Shown here one piece after another: positions 45,126 to 54,089 of a stretch of DNA of 64,000 nt. This DNA is from an uncultured Nonlabens sp. (GTDB lineage: Bacteria; Bacteroidota; Bacteroidia; Flavobacteriales; Flavobacteriaceae). The position numbers were made by a program, and so were the translations under genes. The stretch covers positions 372,001 through 436,000 of the forward strand of contig CANLKV010000002.1 of NCBI GenBank assembly GCA_947491755.1, read 5' to 3'. Positions within the stretch are counted from its first letter, which is position 1; every line of letters begins with the position of its first letter. Below the pieces are notes generated by a model, which saw nothing but the letters and a program-made list of their open reading frames with translations, had not been told where the DNA came from and made no database searches.

Positions 45126-45826
45126 ATGAAAAACTACCTAACATTAATATTCACACTTTATTTATCAACTTCACTTATGGATAAAACACAGTAAACAAAA
45201 GCAAACTTTGTGTAATAAATAGTTTAGGAGCAAGAGTTTATGAAAAACCAACTTTTGACTCAAAAACATTATCCGAATTGCCTTTTTGAGAAAATATAAT
45301 TGTTGAAAAATCTATTGAGACAAAAGAACGATATAGAATTGGCGATAATTTTTCATTATTTGGTAAATGGATTAAACCAGTTGGGATAAATGGCTTTGTT
45401 TTCAGCTCTGACTTAACTGACAAAAAAGCTGATATTTATTCTAATCAATATGGAAAAACAAGTCTCAATTTAAAAGGCAAGTTGATAAGCGAAAAATCTG
45501 AAGAAGAGCAGATAAAAACCGAGAATGGAATTTTCCCAAAATATCTTCAATACAAATATTACGACAATGGATCATATGTCTATACGAGTTGGGACGGATG
45601 CTTCGACCAGGTATACGAATATAAAAACTTGACTTTAAGTGAAGTTTATCACTAAATGGTAAGTGATTATTACGGATTAATGAGCGATAATAACACTTGG
45701 ATACCAATATTTCAAGGCAAAGAAGGAAATACTATAAAATTTGATGGAGCAGGTGCAACTCAAGACTTAGAAATCCAAATTAAAGAAAATGGAATATTTA
45801 TAGTATCATCATATGATTCTACTTAG
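45126..45826 (+). pseudogene. Broken SH3-like secreted protein gene (cassette C13)
   Basis: Starts MKNYLTLIFTLYLSTSL (signal peptide) and soon hits TAA (45192). A frame change then restores homology-like sequence: SLGARVYEKPTFDSKTLSE, interrupted by TGA (45287), IKPVGINGFVFSSDL, interrupted by TAA (45653) and ending at 45826. The conserved opening of the second part is that of a bacterial SH3 (SH3_3-type) domain. At least one frameshift and three nonsense codons make it non-functional. Confidence 0.78.
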
Positions 45827-45832
45827 AATAAC

Positions 45833-46030
45833 TGTAGGCAACAACCCATATAATCCATAGATAGGCATTTGTCTAAACCAAAGTTTAGACGTTTTTGAAA
45901 AGTTGTATATTTTTCAATTTAAAGATTATACCTGAAAAAACTTTAAAAATAGATAATATAGGTTATGTTTAGCTCAAAAATTATTTAGCTAATTTGCAAG
46001 CTAAGAGCCACATAAAGGTACATTATGCCA
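45833..46030 (+). repeat. Degenerate attC-like site S13 (long class)
   Basis: Left box TGTAGGCAAC (45833-45842) matches 8 of 10 of the complement of the C13 start. The right end has lost its GTT box (AAAGGTACATTATGCC). The central AAAAATTATTTAGCTAATTTGCAAGCTAA still resembles S6. Confidence 0.6.
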
Positions 46031-46047
46031 TATAGTGAAAAACAAGA

Positions 46048-46527
46048 ATGAAACACAATAACGTAAAATTGAGTTTTTGGTTGCTAGTATTTGGAATAAC
46101 AGCACATGCACAACAAGTAACTACCGCCACAGGTGGAGTTGCTTCGGGAAGTGGAGGAAATATTGACTATTCGGTAGGTCAAATCGTTTATAACACCAAC
46201 ACAGGAACCGCAGTCTCGTTAACACAAGGTGTACAGCAACCTTATGAAATTTCTGTTGTGCTTAGTATCGCTAATCATTCTGCTAATCTAGAATTAACCG
46301 CTTTTCCAAACCCAACCCTTAATTATTTAACGCTTAATGTGGGTAAAACTGAGCTTTCCGCTTTAAGTTTTCAACTTTTTGACACCAATGGAAGATTAAT
46401 TGAAAGCCGAAAAATAAAAAGTAATATCGAAACTATTGCTATGGAAAATATACCTGCTGCCACTTATTTTTTGAAGATAAGTAAAAACAAAAACGAATTG
46501 AAGATTTTTAAGATAATGAAAAAATAA
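46048..46527 (+). CDS. Short secreted protein with T9SS sorting tail (cassette C14, first gene)
   Basis: 159 residues. Signal peptide LLVFGITAHAQQ, a Gly/Thr-rich start (VASGSGGNIDYSVGQIVYN) typical of proteins paired with repeat adhesins, and a type-A Por sorting domain (LTAFPNPTLNYLTLNV, IPAATYFLKISK). Only 5 bp before the collagen-like gene, so they are cotranscribed; such pairs are frequent in Bacteroidota. Confidence 0.85.
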   Translation: MKHNNVKLSFWLLVFGITAHAQQVTTATGGVASGSGGNIDYSVGQIVYNTNTGTAVSLTQGVQQPYEISVVLSIANHSANLELTAFPNPTLNYLTLNVGKTELSALSFQLFDTNGRLIESRKIKSNIETIAMENIPAATYFLKISKNKNELKIFKIMKK

Positions 46528-46532
46528 ATTAA

Positions 46533-48227
46533 ATGAAAATAATTTATTCAATCATCGCCGGGCTGTCATTAACAGTGAGCGTATTTGCCCAAGCCCCACA
46601 AAAAATGAGTTATCAAGCTGTAATTCGTAATAGTAATAACACATTAATAACATCTGCTCCTGTGGGTATGCAAATAAGTGTTTTGCAAGGTAGTCCAAAT
46701 GGTACAGCTGTTTATGTAGAAACACAAACTCCGATTAGTAATGCCAATGGATTAGTATCTTTAGAGATAGGTACAGGTACAGTTATTACAGGTTCTTTTG
46801 CAGCTATTGACTGGGCAAATGGTCCTTATTATATTAAAACAGAAGCCGACCCAACAGGAGGAATAACATACACAATTACAGGTACCAGCGAGTTAATGAG
46901 TGTTCCTTATGCTTTGTTTAGTGCAAACGGAACTCCTGGCCCACAAGGACCAAAAGGACCTCAAGGTGAAGCCGGTGCTGATGGTGCTACTGGTCCAACA
47001 GGCCCACAAGGACCTCAAGGACCTCAAGGTGAAGCAGGTAATGATGGTGCTACTGGTCCACAAGGTCCTATCGGCTTGAAAGGTGAAACTGGTCCAACAG
47101 GCCCACAAGGCCCACAAGGACCAAAAGGACCAAAAGGACCAAAAGGACCTCAAGGTGAGGCAGGTAAAGATGGTGAAACCGGTCCAACAGGTCCACAAGG
47201 TCCAATTGGTTTGACGGGTGAAACTGGCCCACAAGGCCCTCAAGGTGAGGCAGGTAATGATGGTGCTACTGGTCCACAAGGTCCTATCGGCTTGACAGGT
47301 GAAACCGGTCCAACAGGCCCACAAGGTCCTCAAGGTGAAGCTGGTAAAGATGGTGAAATCGGTCCAACAGGCATACAAGGTCCTATGGGCTTGACAGGTG
47401 AAACTGGTCCGCGCGGTACACAGGGTCCTCAAGGTGAAGCTGGCGTAGGAATTATTTCTACGATAGATAATAACAATGGCACATTTACCTTAAACTTTAG
47501 CGACGGAAGTAGTTTTACCACCCCAAGCCTAATTGGTCAACAAGGTCCTATGGGCTTTACGGGTGAAACTGGCCCACCAGGAGCTAAAGGTGAAGCAGGT
47601 AAAGATGGTGCACCAGGCCCACAAGGTCCTATCGGCTTGACAGGTGAAACTGGTCCGCGCGGTCCACAGGGTCCTCAAGGTGAAGCTGGCGTAGGAATTA
47701 TTTCTACGATAGATAATGACAATGGCACATTTACCTTAAACTTTAGCGACGGAAGTAGTTTTACCACCCAAAACCTAATTGGTCAACAAGGTAGTCCTGG
47801 GGAAGGAATTACAACTCTTGTCGCACTAGACGATAGAGGTCTTCAAGCTTATACTAATGGAACTAACCCTGGTACAAATCCAATGCAAATGTTCGATGCT
47901 CAATCCAATTCAATTATGACTTATCATAATTTACCAGGGTCTGCACCTCCATTATTTTCTGCTAATGTTGATTCAAAAGCGATATTTAAGTTAGGTATAA
48001 GTGCTAAGGCTTTCGATATTCGTGAAAGTCAAGGAATACAAGTTAGAGTTCCAACTGGATTCGATGAAAGATTTGACCCAAATGTATTTAATGGCGAGTT
48101 TTATTTACCTACCCCTGACCCAGAGAGGTCAGGACTGCCAAGCAGTGTGAATTCTTTTAAATTTTTAACTATAAAAGATAGTGATGGGCAAGTGTGGTAT
48201 ATTCCTGCTTATGGCAGTAGAAATTAA
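46533..48227 (+). CDS. Collagen-like repeat protein (cassette C14, second gene)
   Basis: 564 residues. Signal peptide ([14 protein letters not shown]), a beta-rich N-terminal domain (about 18-130) of the kind that precedes such repeats, then Gly-X-Y collagen-like triplets ([17 protein letters not shown]) from about 133 to 420. Two copies of the insert [20 protein letters not shown] split the triplets. The last 135 residues form a separate C-terminal domain ([22 protein letters not shown]). A surface fibre or adhesin is the likely role. No T9SS tail is visible. Confidence 0.9.
   Translation: MKIIYSIIAGLSLTVSVFAQAPQKMSYQAVIRNSNNTLITSAPVGMQISVLQGSPNGTAVYVETQTPISNANGLVSLEIGTGTVITGSFAAIDWANGPYYIKTEADPTGGITYTITGTSELMSVPYALFSANGTPGPQGPKGPQGEAGADGATGPTGPQGPQGPQGEAGNDGATGPQGPIGLKGETGPTGPQGPQGPKGPKGPKGPQGEAGKDGETGPTGPQGPIGLTGETGPQGPQGEAGNDGATGPQGPIGLTGETGPTGPQGPQGEAGKDGEIGPTGIQGPMGLTGETGPRGTQGPQGEAGVGIISTIDNNNGTFTLNFSDGSSFTTPSLIGQQGPMGFTGETGPPGAKGEAGKDGAPGPQGPIGLTGETGPRGPQGPQGEAGVGIISTIDNDNGTFTLNFSDGSSFTTQNLIGQQGSPGEGITTLVALDDRGLQAYTNGTNPGTNPMQMFDAQSNSIMTYHNLPGSAPPLFSANVDSKAIFKLGISAKAFDIRESQGIQVRVPTGFDERFDPNVFNGEFYLPTPDPERSGLPSSVNSFKFLTIKDSDGQVWYIPAYGSRN
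46937..47800 (+). repeat. Internal tandem repeats encoding collagen triplets
   Basis: DNA units such as GGTCCACAAGGTCCT and GGTGAAGCTGGTAAAGATGG recur many times; a longer 90-bp block (near 47441 and 47690) is present twice almost unchanged. Such repeats favour length variation by slippage or unequal recombination. Confidence 0.85.
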
Positions 48228-48560
48228 CTTGGAATTTAACGAAAACTATCAAATAGGCTATAACAGTAACTGGGGCTTATTGTTATCGACTTTACGCTAA
48301 GCAAAAACTAAATGACTGATATCGATTCCATAAAATTTCATGTGTTTTTCTACTGAATATTTTTTGTACAAACTTTTTATGCAAGTTTTAATGTCTCAAA
48401 ATCGAGGTTTAAACGACGTATTGAATTTTACATATTCTTTTTAGAAAAAGATAGTGATTTTAAATGTACAGGAGATCCAGGGCTCTGGGTTGATAATATT
48501 GCTATATCTCTCTTATGTTCCTTCTACTTTATCTTATAAATTTATTATTTTATCAGAAAA
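48228..48560 (+). other. Spacer with gene remnants
   Basis: About 330 bp without an intact gene. A short open piece around 48438-48520 reads FLEKDSDFKCTGDPGLWVDN and may be the tail of a lost cassette gene. No clear attC-like box. Confidence 0.4.
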
Positions 48561-48760
48561 CAAACTTAGGTAGCAAATATAATAGCGCAAGTCATTGTTA
48601 AACACTATGGTTTGGGTATTTTAAGAAAATACCCAAATTTTTAAATTGACGGTTCACAATAAAAAAGATTATTGTAAAATTTAAAAATCAGCTGGACTTG
48701 AACCGAAAATGAATCGCTAATTTACACGATACGCGCCATATAAAAGATCACCGTCACAAC
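48561..48760 (+). repeat. Degenerate attC-like site S14 (long class)
   Basis: Left part TAGGTAGCAAATATAATAGCG (box eroded), central CCCAAATTTTTAAATTG and AAATTTAAAAATCAGCTGG as in S4/S8, right part ending CACCGTCACAACC with GTC in place of GTT. Confidence 0.6.
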
Positions 48761-48761
48761 C

Positions 48762-49418
48762 ATGAAAAAACTAGTTCTGTTGTTCCTATTTTTGAGTTTT
48801 TGTATTTTGGGTTATTCTCAAAATACCACATCATTTTATCCGAATTTTATTGGCCAGAAACTTGATAAAATAGAGAATAATGAAGACTGGAAAGTTTTAC
48901 AGAAATCTACAGGAGACTTAAATAGAGACGGGCTTAATGATTTTGCTCTTATACTCGAATCAAAAGACAGCATTCTCGAGAAAAGATGCGCCAATTGTAA
49001 ATTATTGAAAACCAAACCTAGAATAATTCTTATACTTCTTAATCAGAATGATAGCGACAAAGTTATCATACAAAATAATCAATTTATAGCTCGTGGCGAC
49101 GATGGCGGGATGTTAACCTATTTAGAACCTGAATTATTTATTGAAAACGGTTTAATGACTATTTATTATCAATTTACTCGCTTCAATCAGTCTTATACTT
49201 TTGAATTAATAGATGATAAAATGAAAATCATTATTGCAGAAAGTTACGGTGTGCATTCTGCGAGCGGAAATTTTGTAAACGATACATACGATTTTAAAAA
49301 GGGGGAATTAATATCTGAGACCGGGAATATATCCCAAGAAGAAGTAAAAACTGAAATTTTGAAATTTAATACAGAGCCAAAAATACTTTCCGAATTTGGA
49401 GAAATGTTTGATTGGTAA
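48762..49418 (+). CDS. Hypothetical secreted protein (cassette C15)
   Basis: 218 residues. Signal peptide MKKLVLLFLFLSFCILGYSQ. The mature part contains STGDLNRDGLNDFALILES, the kind of Asp-rich segment seen in VCBS/FG-GAP repeats or EF-like loops, then RCANCKLLKTKPRIILILL with a CxxC. Similar secreted proteins occur in Bacteroidota without a known role. Last intact gene of the array. Confidence 0.72.
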   Translation: MKKLVLLFLFLSFCILGYSQNTTSFYPNFIGQKLDKIENNEDWKVLQKSTGDLNRDGLNDFALILESKDSILEKRCANCKLLKTKPRIILILLNQNDSDKVIIQNNQFIARGDDGGMLTYLEPELFIENGLMTIYYQFTRFNQSYTFELIDDKMKIIIAESYGVHSASGNFVNDTYDFKKGELISETGNISQEEVKTEILKFNTEPKILSEFGEMFDW

Positions 49419-49447
49419 ATAGTAGAAAATAAATTTTTATAAAATAC

Positions 49448-49585
49448 TTGTTTCAACACCTCGTATAAATTAGTTGCTAGCGCTAGCCTACCTATAAAAA
49501 TGATTGCAGATTTTCAGTTTGATGTATTTGCAAATTTTAAACCTTAATCAAGTAACTGTCGTTGTCAACGAGCTTACAAACCATC
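49448..49585 (+). repeat. Terminal degenerate attC-like site S15
   Basis: Left box GTTTCAACACC is eroded but followed by TCGTATAAATTAGTTGCTAGC (arm); right part TCAACGAGCTTACAAACC recalls the S6 arm GCTACGAGCCATATAC. Taken as the distal end of the array. Confidence 0.5.
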
Positions 49586-49816
49586 ATTATAGCCTAGTCA
49601 TTCGCTCAAACTTTATTAATCTATCATCGAACAATATGCTCGATCGTTAAACAATCCCGCTGCAACAAGCTTTAGAACAACCTTAGAGAATCTTGATTTG
49701 GTATACTTTCTTGTATGATAACTTGCGTTTTCAATGCAGTTATCCCTTTAATACGTCAAGCAATGTCTTGATAGGTATTGTTAAACGGCAAGATCAAGAT
49801 CCTACAACTGGTTATA
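49586..49816. other. Spacer between array end and right flank
   Basis: No gene supported. Sequence is AT-rich with several short inverted repeats; nothing recognisable. Confidence 0.4.
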
Positions 49817-49843
49817 AAAAAGCCTCGCTGTAGGAGCGAGGCT
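49816..49843 (-). terminator. Intrinsic terminator of M42 peptidase gene
   Basis: Stem AGCCTCGCT / AGCGAGGCT with a 5-nt loop; minus strand is followed by a T run. First clearly host element after the array. Confidence 0.8.
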
Positions 49844-49870
49844 TTGTAAGTAAAAAGGGATGACCCGCAA

Positions 49871-50980
49871 CTATATCAATCTGGTATCGAGATTATCAAA
49901 ATAAGAGAAGTTTTGATCCGCTTTTAGAACAAGTAAACTTTCGTAAATCATCTTGATGACATTCTCTACATCCTCACGGTGCACCATCTCTACCGTGGTA
50001 TGCATATAGCGCAGTGGTAATGATATAAGGGCACTAGGCACGCCGCCATTGCTGTAAGCAAACGCATCTGTATCTGTTCCAGTAGACCTGCTGGTAGCAC
50101 GTCGCTGGAATGGGATATTATTTTTAGTGGCCGTTTCCATTATAATATTGCGCAATCTATTTTGTATTGCCGGTGCATATGCCAGGACAGGACCTTTACC
50201 TATGGCTGCATCTCCATTTGATTTTTTATCAATCATAGGTGTGGTAGTATCGTGTGTCACGTCTGTCACAATAGCAATATTAGGTTTAATTGTTTGCGTG
50301 ATCATCTCTGCACCACGCAAGCCTATTTCTTCTTGCACACTATTTGTCACGTACAATCCATAATCTAGTTGCTTGTTATTTTCTTTTAGCAGTCGTGCCA
50401 CCTCGGCAATCATAAAGCCGCCCATTCGATTATCAAGTGCTCTACAAACAAATTTATTGCCGTTCAATACAATAAATTCATCAGGATAGGTAATGACCGC
50501 ACCTACATCGACACCCATTTCTAGGACCTGCTCTTTGGTTTCGGCGCCTACATCAATAAATATGTTATCCAGTTTTGGCGCTTCCTCTTTTGATTTATTA
50601 CGAGTATGTATCGCTGGCCAGCCAAAAACGCCCGTGACTATTCCTTTTGCGGTGTGTATATTGACTCGTTTTGACGGCGCTATTTGATGATCAGACCCAC
50701 CATTGCGTATCACATATATCAAGCCCTCCTCGGTAATATAATTAACATACCAGGAGATTTCATCTGCGTGCCCTTCAATAACCACTTTATATTTAGCATC
50801 TGGATTTATTACGCCTACCGCCGTTCCATAATTATCTGTGATAAACTCATCCACATAGGGTTTTAAATAATCCATCCACACTTTTTGCCCATTCCACTCA
50901 TAGCCAGTAGGAGAGGCCGTGTTTAAATATTCTTCTAAAAACTTCATAGACCCATCGGTCAAAATACTCTTGTCTGCCAT
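49871..50980 (-). CDS. M42-family metallopeptidase
   Basis: 369 residues from MADKSILTDGSMKFLEEYL; a further 12-codon upstream extension is less likely. Marks of M42 glutamyl aminopeptidase/cellulase-type enzymes: VVIEGHADEISWYV (metal His/Asp), CRALDNRMGGFMIAE, VQEEIGLRGAEM and ATSRSTGTDTDAFAY. These form tetrahedral dinuclear aminopeptidases that trim peptides. Cytoplasmic; no signal peptide. Confidence 0.92.
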   Translation of the reverse strand: MADKSILTDGSMKFLEEYLNTASPTGYEWNGQKVWMDYLKPYVDEFITDNYGTAVGVINPDAKYKVVIEGHADEISWYVNYITEEGLIYVIRNGGSDHQIAPSKRVNIHTAKGIVTGVFGWPAIHTRNKSKEEAPKLDNIFIDVGAETKEQVLEMGVDVGAVITYPDEFIVLNGNKFVCRALDNRMGGFMIAEVARLLKENNKQLDYGLYVTNSVQEEIGLRGAEMITQTIKPNIAIVTDVTHDTTTPMIDKKSNGDAAIGKGPVLAYAPAIQNRLRNIIMETATKNNIPFQRRATSRSTGTDTDAFAYSNGGVPSALISLPLRYMHTTVEMVHREDVENVIKMIYESLLVLKADQNFSYFDNLDTRLI

Positions 50981-51046
50981 GTTTTTAATTTTGCTGTGAA
51001 GATAATAATCGGGCATCAGTTTACGTTCGTTTTGCCCCCATATTCT

Positions 51047-51054
51047 TAACTTTG
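51047..51054 (+). promoter_or_regulatory. -7 element of DUF4294 gene
   Basis: TAACTTTG, exact TAnnTTTG, 25 bp before the ATG at 51080. Confidence 0.55.
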
Positions 51055-51079
51055 GAATGCTTTTTGGCGCCTAGTTTTT

Positions 51080-51886
51080 ATGTATCAAAGTCATTTATTT
51101 GTAATTTTTGTTGTGATCTGTTCCGCTTTCGCGAAAGCGCAAACAACAACACCCTCAACACAACCCACAGATACCAGTAAAACCGCAACCCCTGATTACT
51201 ATTACATTGATGGAGACAGCGTAAGCGCGGTAGAACTGGATGAAATTCTATTGATTCAAGATCTTAAATTTACCAGTCGTTACGAGCGTATACGCTATCT
51301 CATTTTGCAGCGCAAGGTAAAAAGAGTGTGGCCCTATGCTAGACTGGCTGCAGAGCGTTTGGAGGAGCTTGATCGTCGCCTGGCTCTAATCGATAATAAA
51401 GGGGACCGCCGCCGTTATGCCAAAATGGTGGAGGATTACATTGAGAACGAGTTTAAAGAAGAACTAAAAAAACTGACAAAAAGTGAAGGTCAGATCCTTA
51501 TCAAATTAATTCACCGGCAAACCGGCGATACTGCATTTGCCTTGATCAAACGATTGCGCAGCGGCTGGAGTGCCTTCTGGTTCAATAATACGGCCAGCTT
51601 TTTTGACATCTCCTTAAAAGAAGAATTCCGTCCTATGGAAGACGTGGAAGACTTTTATATTGAAGATATCTTACAACAGCAGTTTAAACGCGATACTCTA
51701 GAACTGCAATCGCCTGCCATTTCTATTGATTATTATGCCGGTCGGTCTTTATGGAAAGAATATGAGGCAAATTTGCCAGCCGATTATGACAAGATCAAAC
51801 TAGCCGAACGCGCAGCTCTGCGCAAAGAATATTTAGAGAAAAAGGCACGTAAAGATCGTCGCAAGCGCCGCCGCAATAAAAATTAA
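51080..51886 (+). CDS. DUF4294-domain protein, exported
   Basis: 268 residues with signal peptide FVIFVVICSAFAKAQ; part of it is encoded by the host palindrome at 51125. The DUF4294 region (about 65-205) has RKVKRVWPYARLAAERLEEL and FGEGQILIKLIHRQTGDTAF-like segments. The C-terminus is strongly basic (KKARKDRRKRRRNKN). Common in Flavobacteriaceae; role unknown. It ends 4 bp into the convergent M48 gene. Confidence 0.85.
   Translation: MYQSHLFVIFVVICSAFAKAQTTTPSTQPTDTSKTATPDYYYIDGDSVSAVELDEILLIQDLKFTSRYERIRYLILQRKVKRVWPYARLAAERLEELDRRLALIDNKGDRRRYAKMVEDYIENEFKEELKKLTKSEGQILIKLIHRQTGDTAFALIKRLRSGWSAFWFNNTASFFDISLKEEFRPMEDVEDFYIEDILQQQFKRDTLELQSPAISIDYYAGRSLWKEYEANLPADYDKIKLAERAALRKEYLEKKARKDRRKRRRNKN
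51125..51138. repeat. Dispersed palindrome GCTTTCGCGAAAGC
   Basis: Perfect copy, encoding AFAKA within the signal peptide of the DUF4294 protein. First copy after the array. Confidence 0.8.
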
Positions 51887-53130
51887 ACGGTTGCTTTGCT
51901 GTTATTCATGGCTATAATACGCTGGTACAGGCTGGGGTGCGAATAATGAAAAAACACGTATGCAGGATGCGGTGTAAGGTTGCTTAAACTGCTGCTGGAT
52001 AGTTTTTTAAGGGCGTTGATTAAAGGTTTACTTTCATAGGTTGTACTGGCATAATGATCTGCTTGATACTCAAATTTTCTGGACAGACTGCTCATGATCA
52101 ATCCTGTGATGCGAGATATAGGAGCGTACAGCAGTCCAAAGGCAACCAGCCCTACATGAAAAGACGTAATGGGAACGCCCAGCGCTCGCGCTAGTAAATC
52201 ACTGCCCACAAACAAGGAGAAGAGCCACAAGGTAAATCCTGTAGTGATGGTGCTAGCATGTAAATTATAAATAATATGTTTTTTCTTATAGTGTCCTACC
52301 TCATGAGCGAGTACAGCCACAATTTCTTCATGGCTTAATTTTTCAATAAGGGTGTCATACAAAGTGACTCGTTTCTCACTGCCAAAACCGCTGAAATAGG
52401 CATTTGCCTTTGTAGATCGCTTGCTGCCATCAATAACATATATTTTATCCAGCTGAAAGCCTACTGTAGCTGCATAATCGCTTATCTTTTGTTTAAGCGC
52501 TCCTTCTTCTAATGGTACTTGTTTGTTGAAAATAGGTACGAAAAGTCGTGCGTAAAACATATTCATCAGCAACGAGAATATAAAAACCAGTATCCAGACA
52601 TACCACCAAAAGTTTTCTCCTGCCCATTCATAGCAGTACACGACCACTGCTAGAAGACCACCGCCTAATAATGCAGTGAGTAACCATCCTTTTAATTTAT
52701 CAGTAAAAAAAGTGGTACGTGTGGTTCTATTGAAACCAAATTTTTCTTCGATTACAAAGGTTCCAAAATAGGAGAAGGGCAAGGAAACTAGCTCTCCAGC
52801 TATCGCAATAATGGCAAAAAAGACAATGGCAATCATAATAGGGTCTTGAGCGATAGATCGCGCCCATCCATCAACTATTGCAAACCCATCCAGATAGAGA
52901 AACATTAAGGTCGCAATGAGTGATACAGTGGCAGAGATGGTACCAAATTTAAAATTGGTTTTCTTGTACTCTTGTGATTTCTCGTATCCCTCACTATCAT
53001 AAACATCGCTCACCTCACTAGGGACAGCTTTTGAATACCATGTATAATTGAGAAAACTAAGCGTACGCTCTAGTAAAAACTCAAATATCAAGATAAAAAT
53101 GATGATGTTAAAAAGGATTTGTGGACTCAT
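51883..53130 (-). CDS. M48-family membrane metallopeptidase (Ste24-like)
   Basis: 415 residues with about seven hydrophobic segments. Zinc motif HEVGHYKKKH, preceded by the GSKRSTKANAYFSGFG substrate-side segment and followed by KFEYQADHYA (third ligand Glu). This layout is the CAAX prenyl protease 1 / Ste24 type, an intramembrane-chamber protease; the bacterial substrate is unknown. Confidence 0.93.
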   Translation of the reverse strand: MSPQILFNIIIFILIFEFLLERTLSFLNYTWYSKAVPSEVSDVYDSEGYEKSQEYKKTNFKFGTISATVSLIATLMFLYLDGFAIVDGWARSIAQDPIMIAIVFFAIIAIAGELVSLPFSYFGTFVIEEKFGFNRTTRTTFFTDKLKGWLLTALLGGGLLAVVVYCYEWAGENFWWYVWILVFIFSLLMNMFYARLFVPIFNKQVPLEEGALKQKISDYAATVGFQLDKIYVIDGSKRSTKANAYFSGFGSEKRVTLYDTLIEKLSHEEIVAVLAHEVGHYKKKHIIYNLHASTITTGFTLWLFSLFVGSDLLARALGVPITSFHVGLVAFGLLYAPISRITGLIMSSLSRKFEYQADHYASTTYESKPLINALKKLSSSSLSNLTPHPAYVFFHYSHPSLYQRIIAMNNSKATV

Positions 53131-53194
53131 GCCGCTAATGTAAAGTTAAGTTGAGAGGGACTTATCAAATTAAACCCAAAATTGAATTTTTAAA

Positions 53195-54010
53195 TTAAAT
53201 AAAGCCACGCTGGCGTTTTGCTTCATAAAGCAATATGGCTGCGCTTGCACTTACATTCATACTATCTATACTGCCGTGCATCGGGATGATTATTTTTGCC
53301 ATGGCAGCATCTCGCAATGGCTGGGTAAGTCCCGTGGCTTCTGTACCTACCGCAATGGCAGTGGGGCCAGTAAAGTCTACCAGATCATATCGTTCACTGT
53401 CTTGCAAGGTAGCGGCGTACATATGTATTTGTTCCTTTTTAAAAAACTCTAGACACTCTTCAACGGTCGCTATCGCTATTGCAACGGTAAATACACAGCC
53501 CACACTGGACCGGATCACGTTGGGATTATACAAGTCACAGGTAGGATTTACTAGTATCACTCCATCAACTCCTGCGGCATCTGCAGTACGTAACAAGGCG
53601 CCTACATTGCCTGGTTTTTCTGGAGATTCCGCTACTAGATAAAGAGGGCAGTCAGTTGCAGGTAAATTAGATAGCTGTGCTGGTTTTGATTTTGCAATAG
53701 CGATACAACCCTCTGTACCGGTGCGATACGCTAATTTTTCATACACTTCTACACTAACGCTAATAATCTCAGTCTGCTGGGGCAATTGTAAGTCCTGACG
53801 TACTTGTTGCTCTGTAAAATCAAGATTGTTGTATAATATGGCGCCACATACCAGTACTTGATCCAGTACAAAACCGCCATCGATGGCTAGAAGAATTTCC
53901 CTTTTACCTTCAATTATGAATAAGCCTTCTTTCTTGCGTATTTTACTCTTGCGCTGCAATTGCTCTGCATAGCGTATGATCGCATTATGTGGGCTGGAAA
54001 TATGTTTCAC
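53195..54010 (-). CDS. SpoU/TrmH-family RNA 2'-O-methyltransferase
   Basis: 271 residues. N-terminal substrate-binding domain (KEGLFIIEGKREILLA), then the knotted SPOUT catalytic domain: AESPEKPGNVGALLRTADAAG (motif 1), VGTEATGLTQPLRDAA (motif 2), IPMHGSIDSMNVSASAAILLYE (motif 3). Methylates a ribose 2'-OH in rRNA or tRNA; target not predictable by eye. Confidence 0.92.
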   Translation of the reverse strand: MKHISSPHNAIIRYAEQLQRKSKIRKKEGLFIIEGKREILLAIDGGFVLDQVLVCGAILYNNLDFTEQQVRQDLQLPQQTEIISVSVEVYEKLAYRTGTEGCIAIAKSKPAQLSNLPATDCPLYLVAESPEKPGNVGALLRTADAAGVDGVILVNPTCDLYNPNVIRSSVGCVFTVAIAIATVEECLEFFKKEQIHMYAATLQDSERYDLVDFTGPTAIAVGTEATGLTQPLRDAAMAKIIIPMHGSIDSMNVSASAAILLYEAKRQRGFI

Positions 54011-54067
54011 TTGTTAATTTTATAGTAACAAAGTTACATTAATAGGAGGGCACCGCACCACATTGTG

Positions 54068-54075
54068 TAATTTTG
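54068..54075 (+). promoter_or_regulatory. -7 element of thioesterase gene
   Basis: TAATTTTG, exact TAnnTTTG, 14 bp before the ATG at 54090; supports that start over GTG at 54063. Confidence 0.6.
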
Positions 54076-54089
54076 ATAAAACCTTATTT

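Noticed and set aside
46893..47432. Long minus-strand ORF of 179 codons opposite the collagen repeats
   Set aside because: It is the reverse reading of GP-rich triplets (Thr/Trp/Leu repeats) with no independent support.
48228..48560. Additional intact cassette
   Set aside because: Only a short open piece and no pairing boxes; kept as remnant.
31762..49585. CRISPR array
   Set aside because: The repeated sites are 130-230 bp with genes of 0.6-2.5 kb between them; no short regular repeat-spacer pattern and no cas gene.
31762..49585. Sites as MITEs or IS ends
   Set aside because: No target duplications, boxes differ between sites, and each box pairs with the far end of its own unit, which transposition does not explain.
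51883..51886. Overlap of DUF4294 and M48 genes as a frameshift sign
   Set aside because: Simple 4-bp overlap of convergent stops; both proteins are complete.
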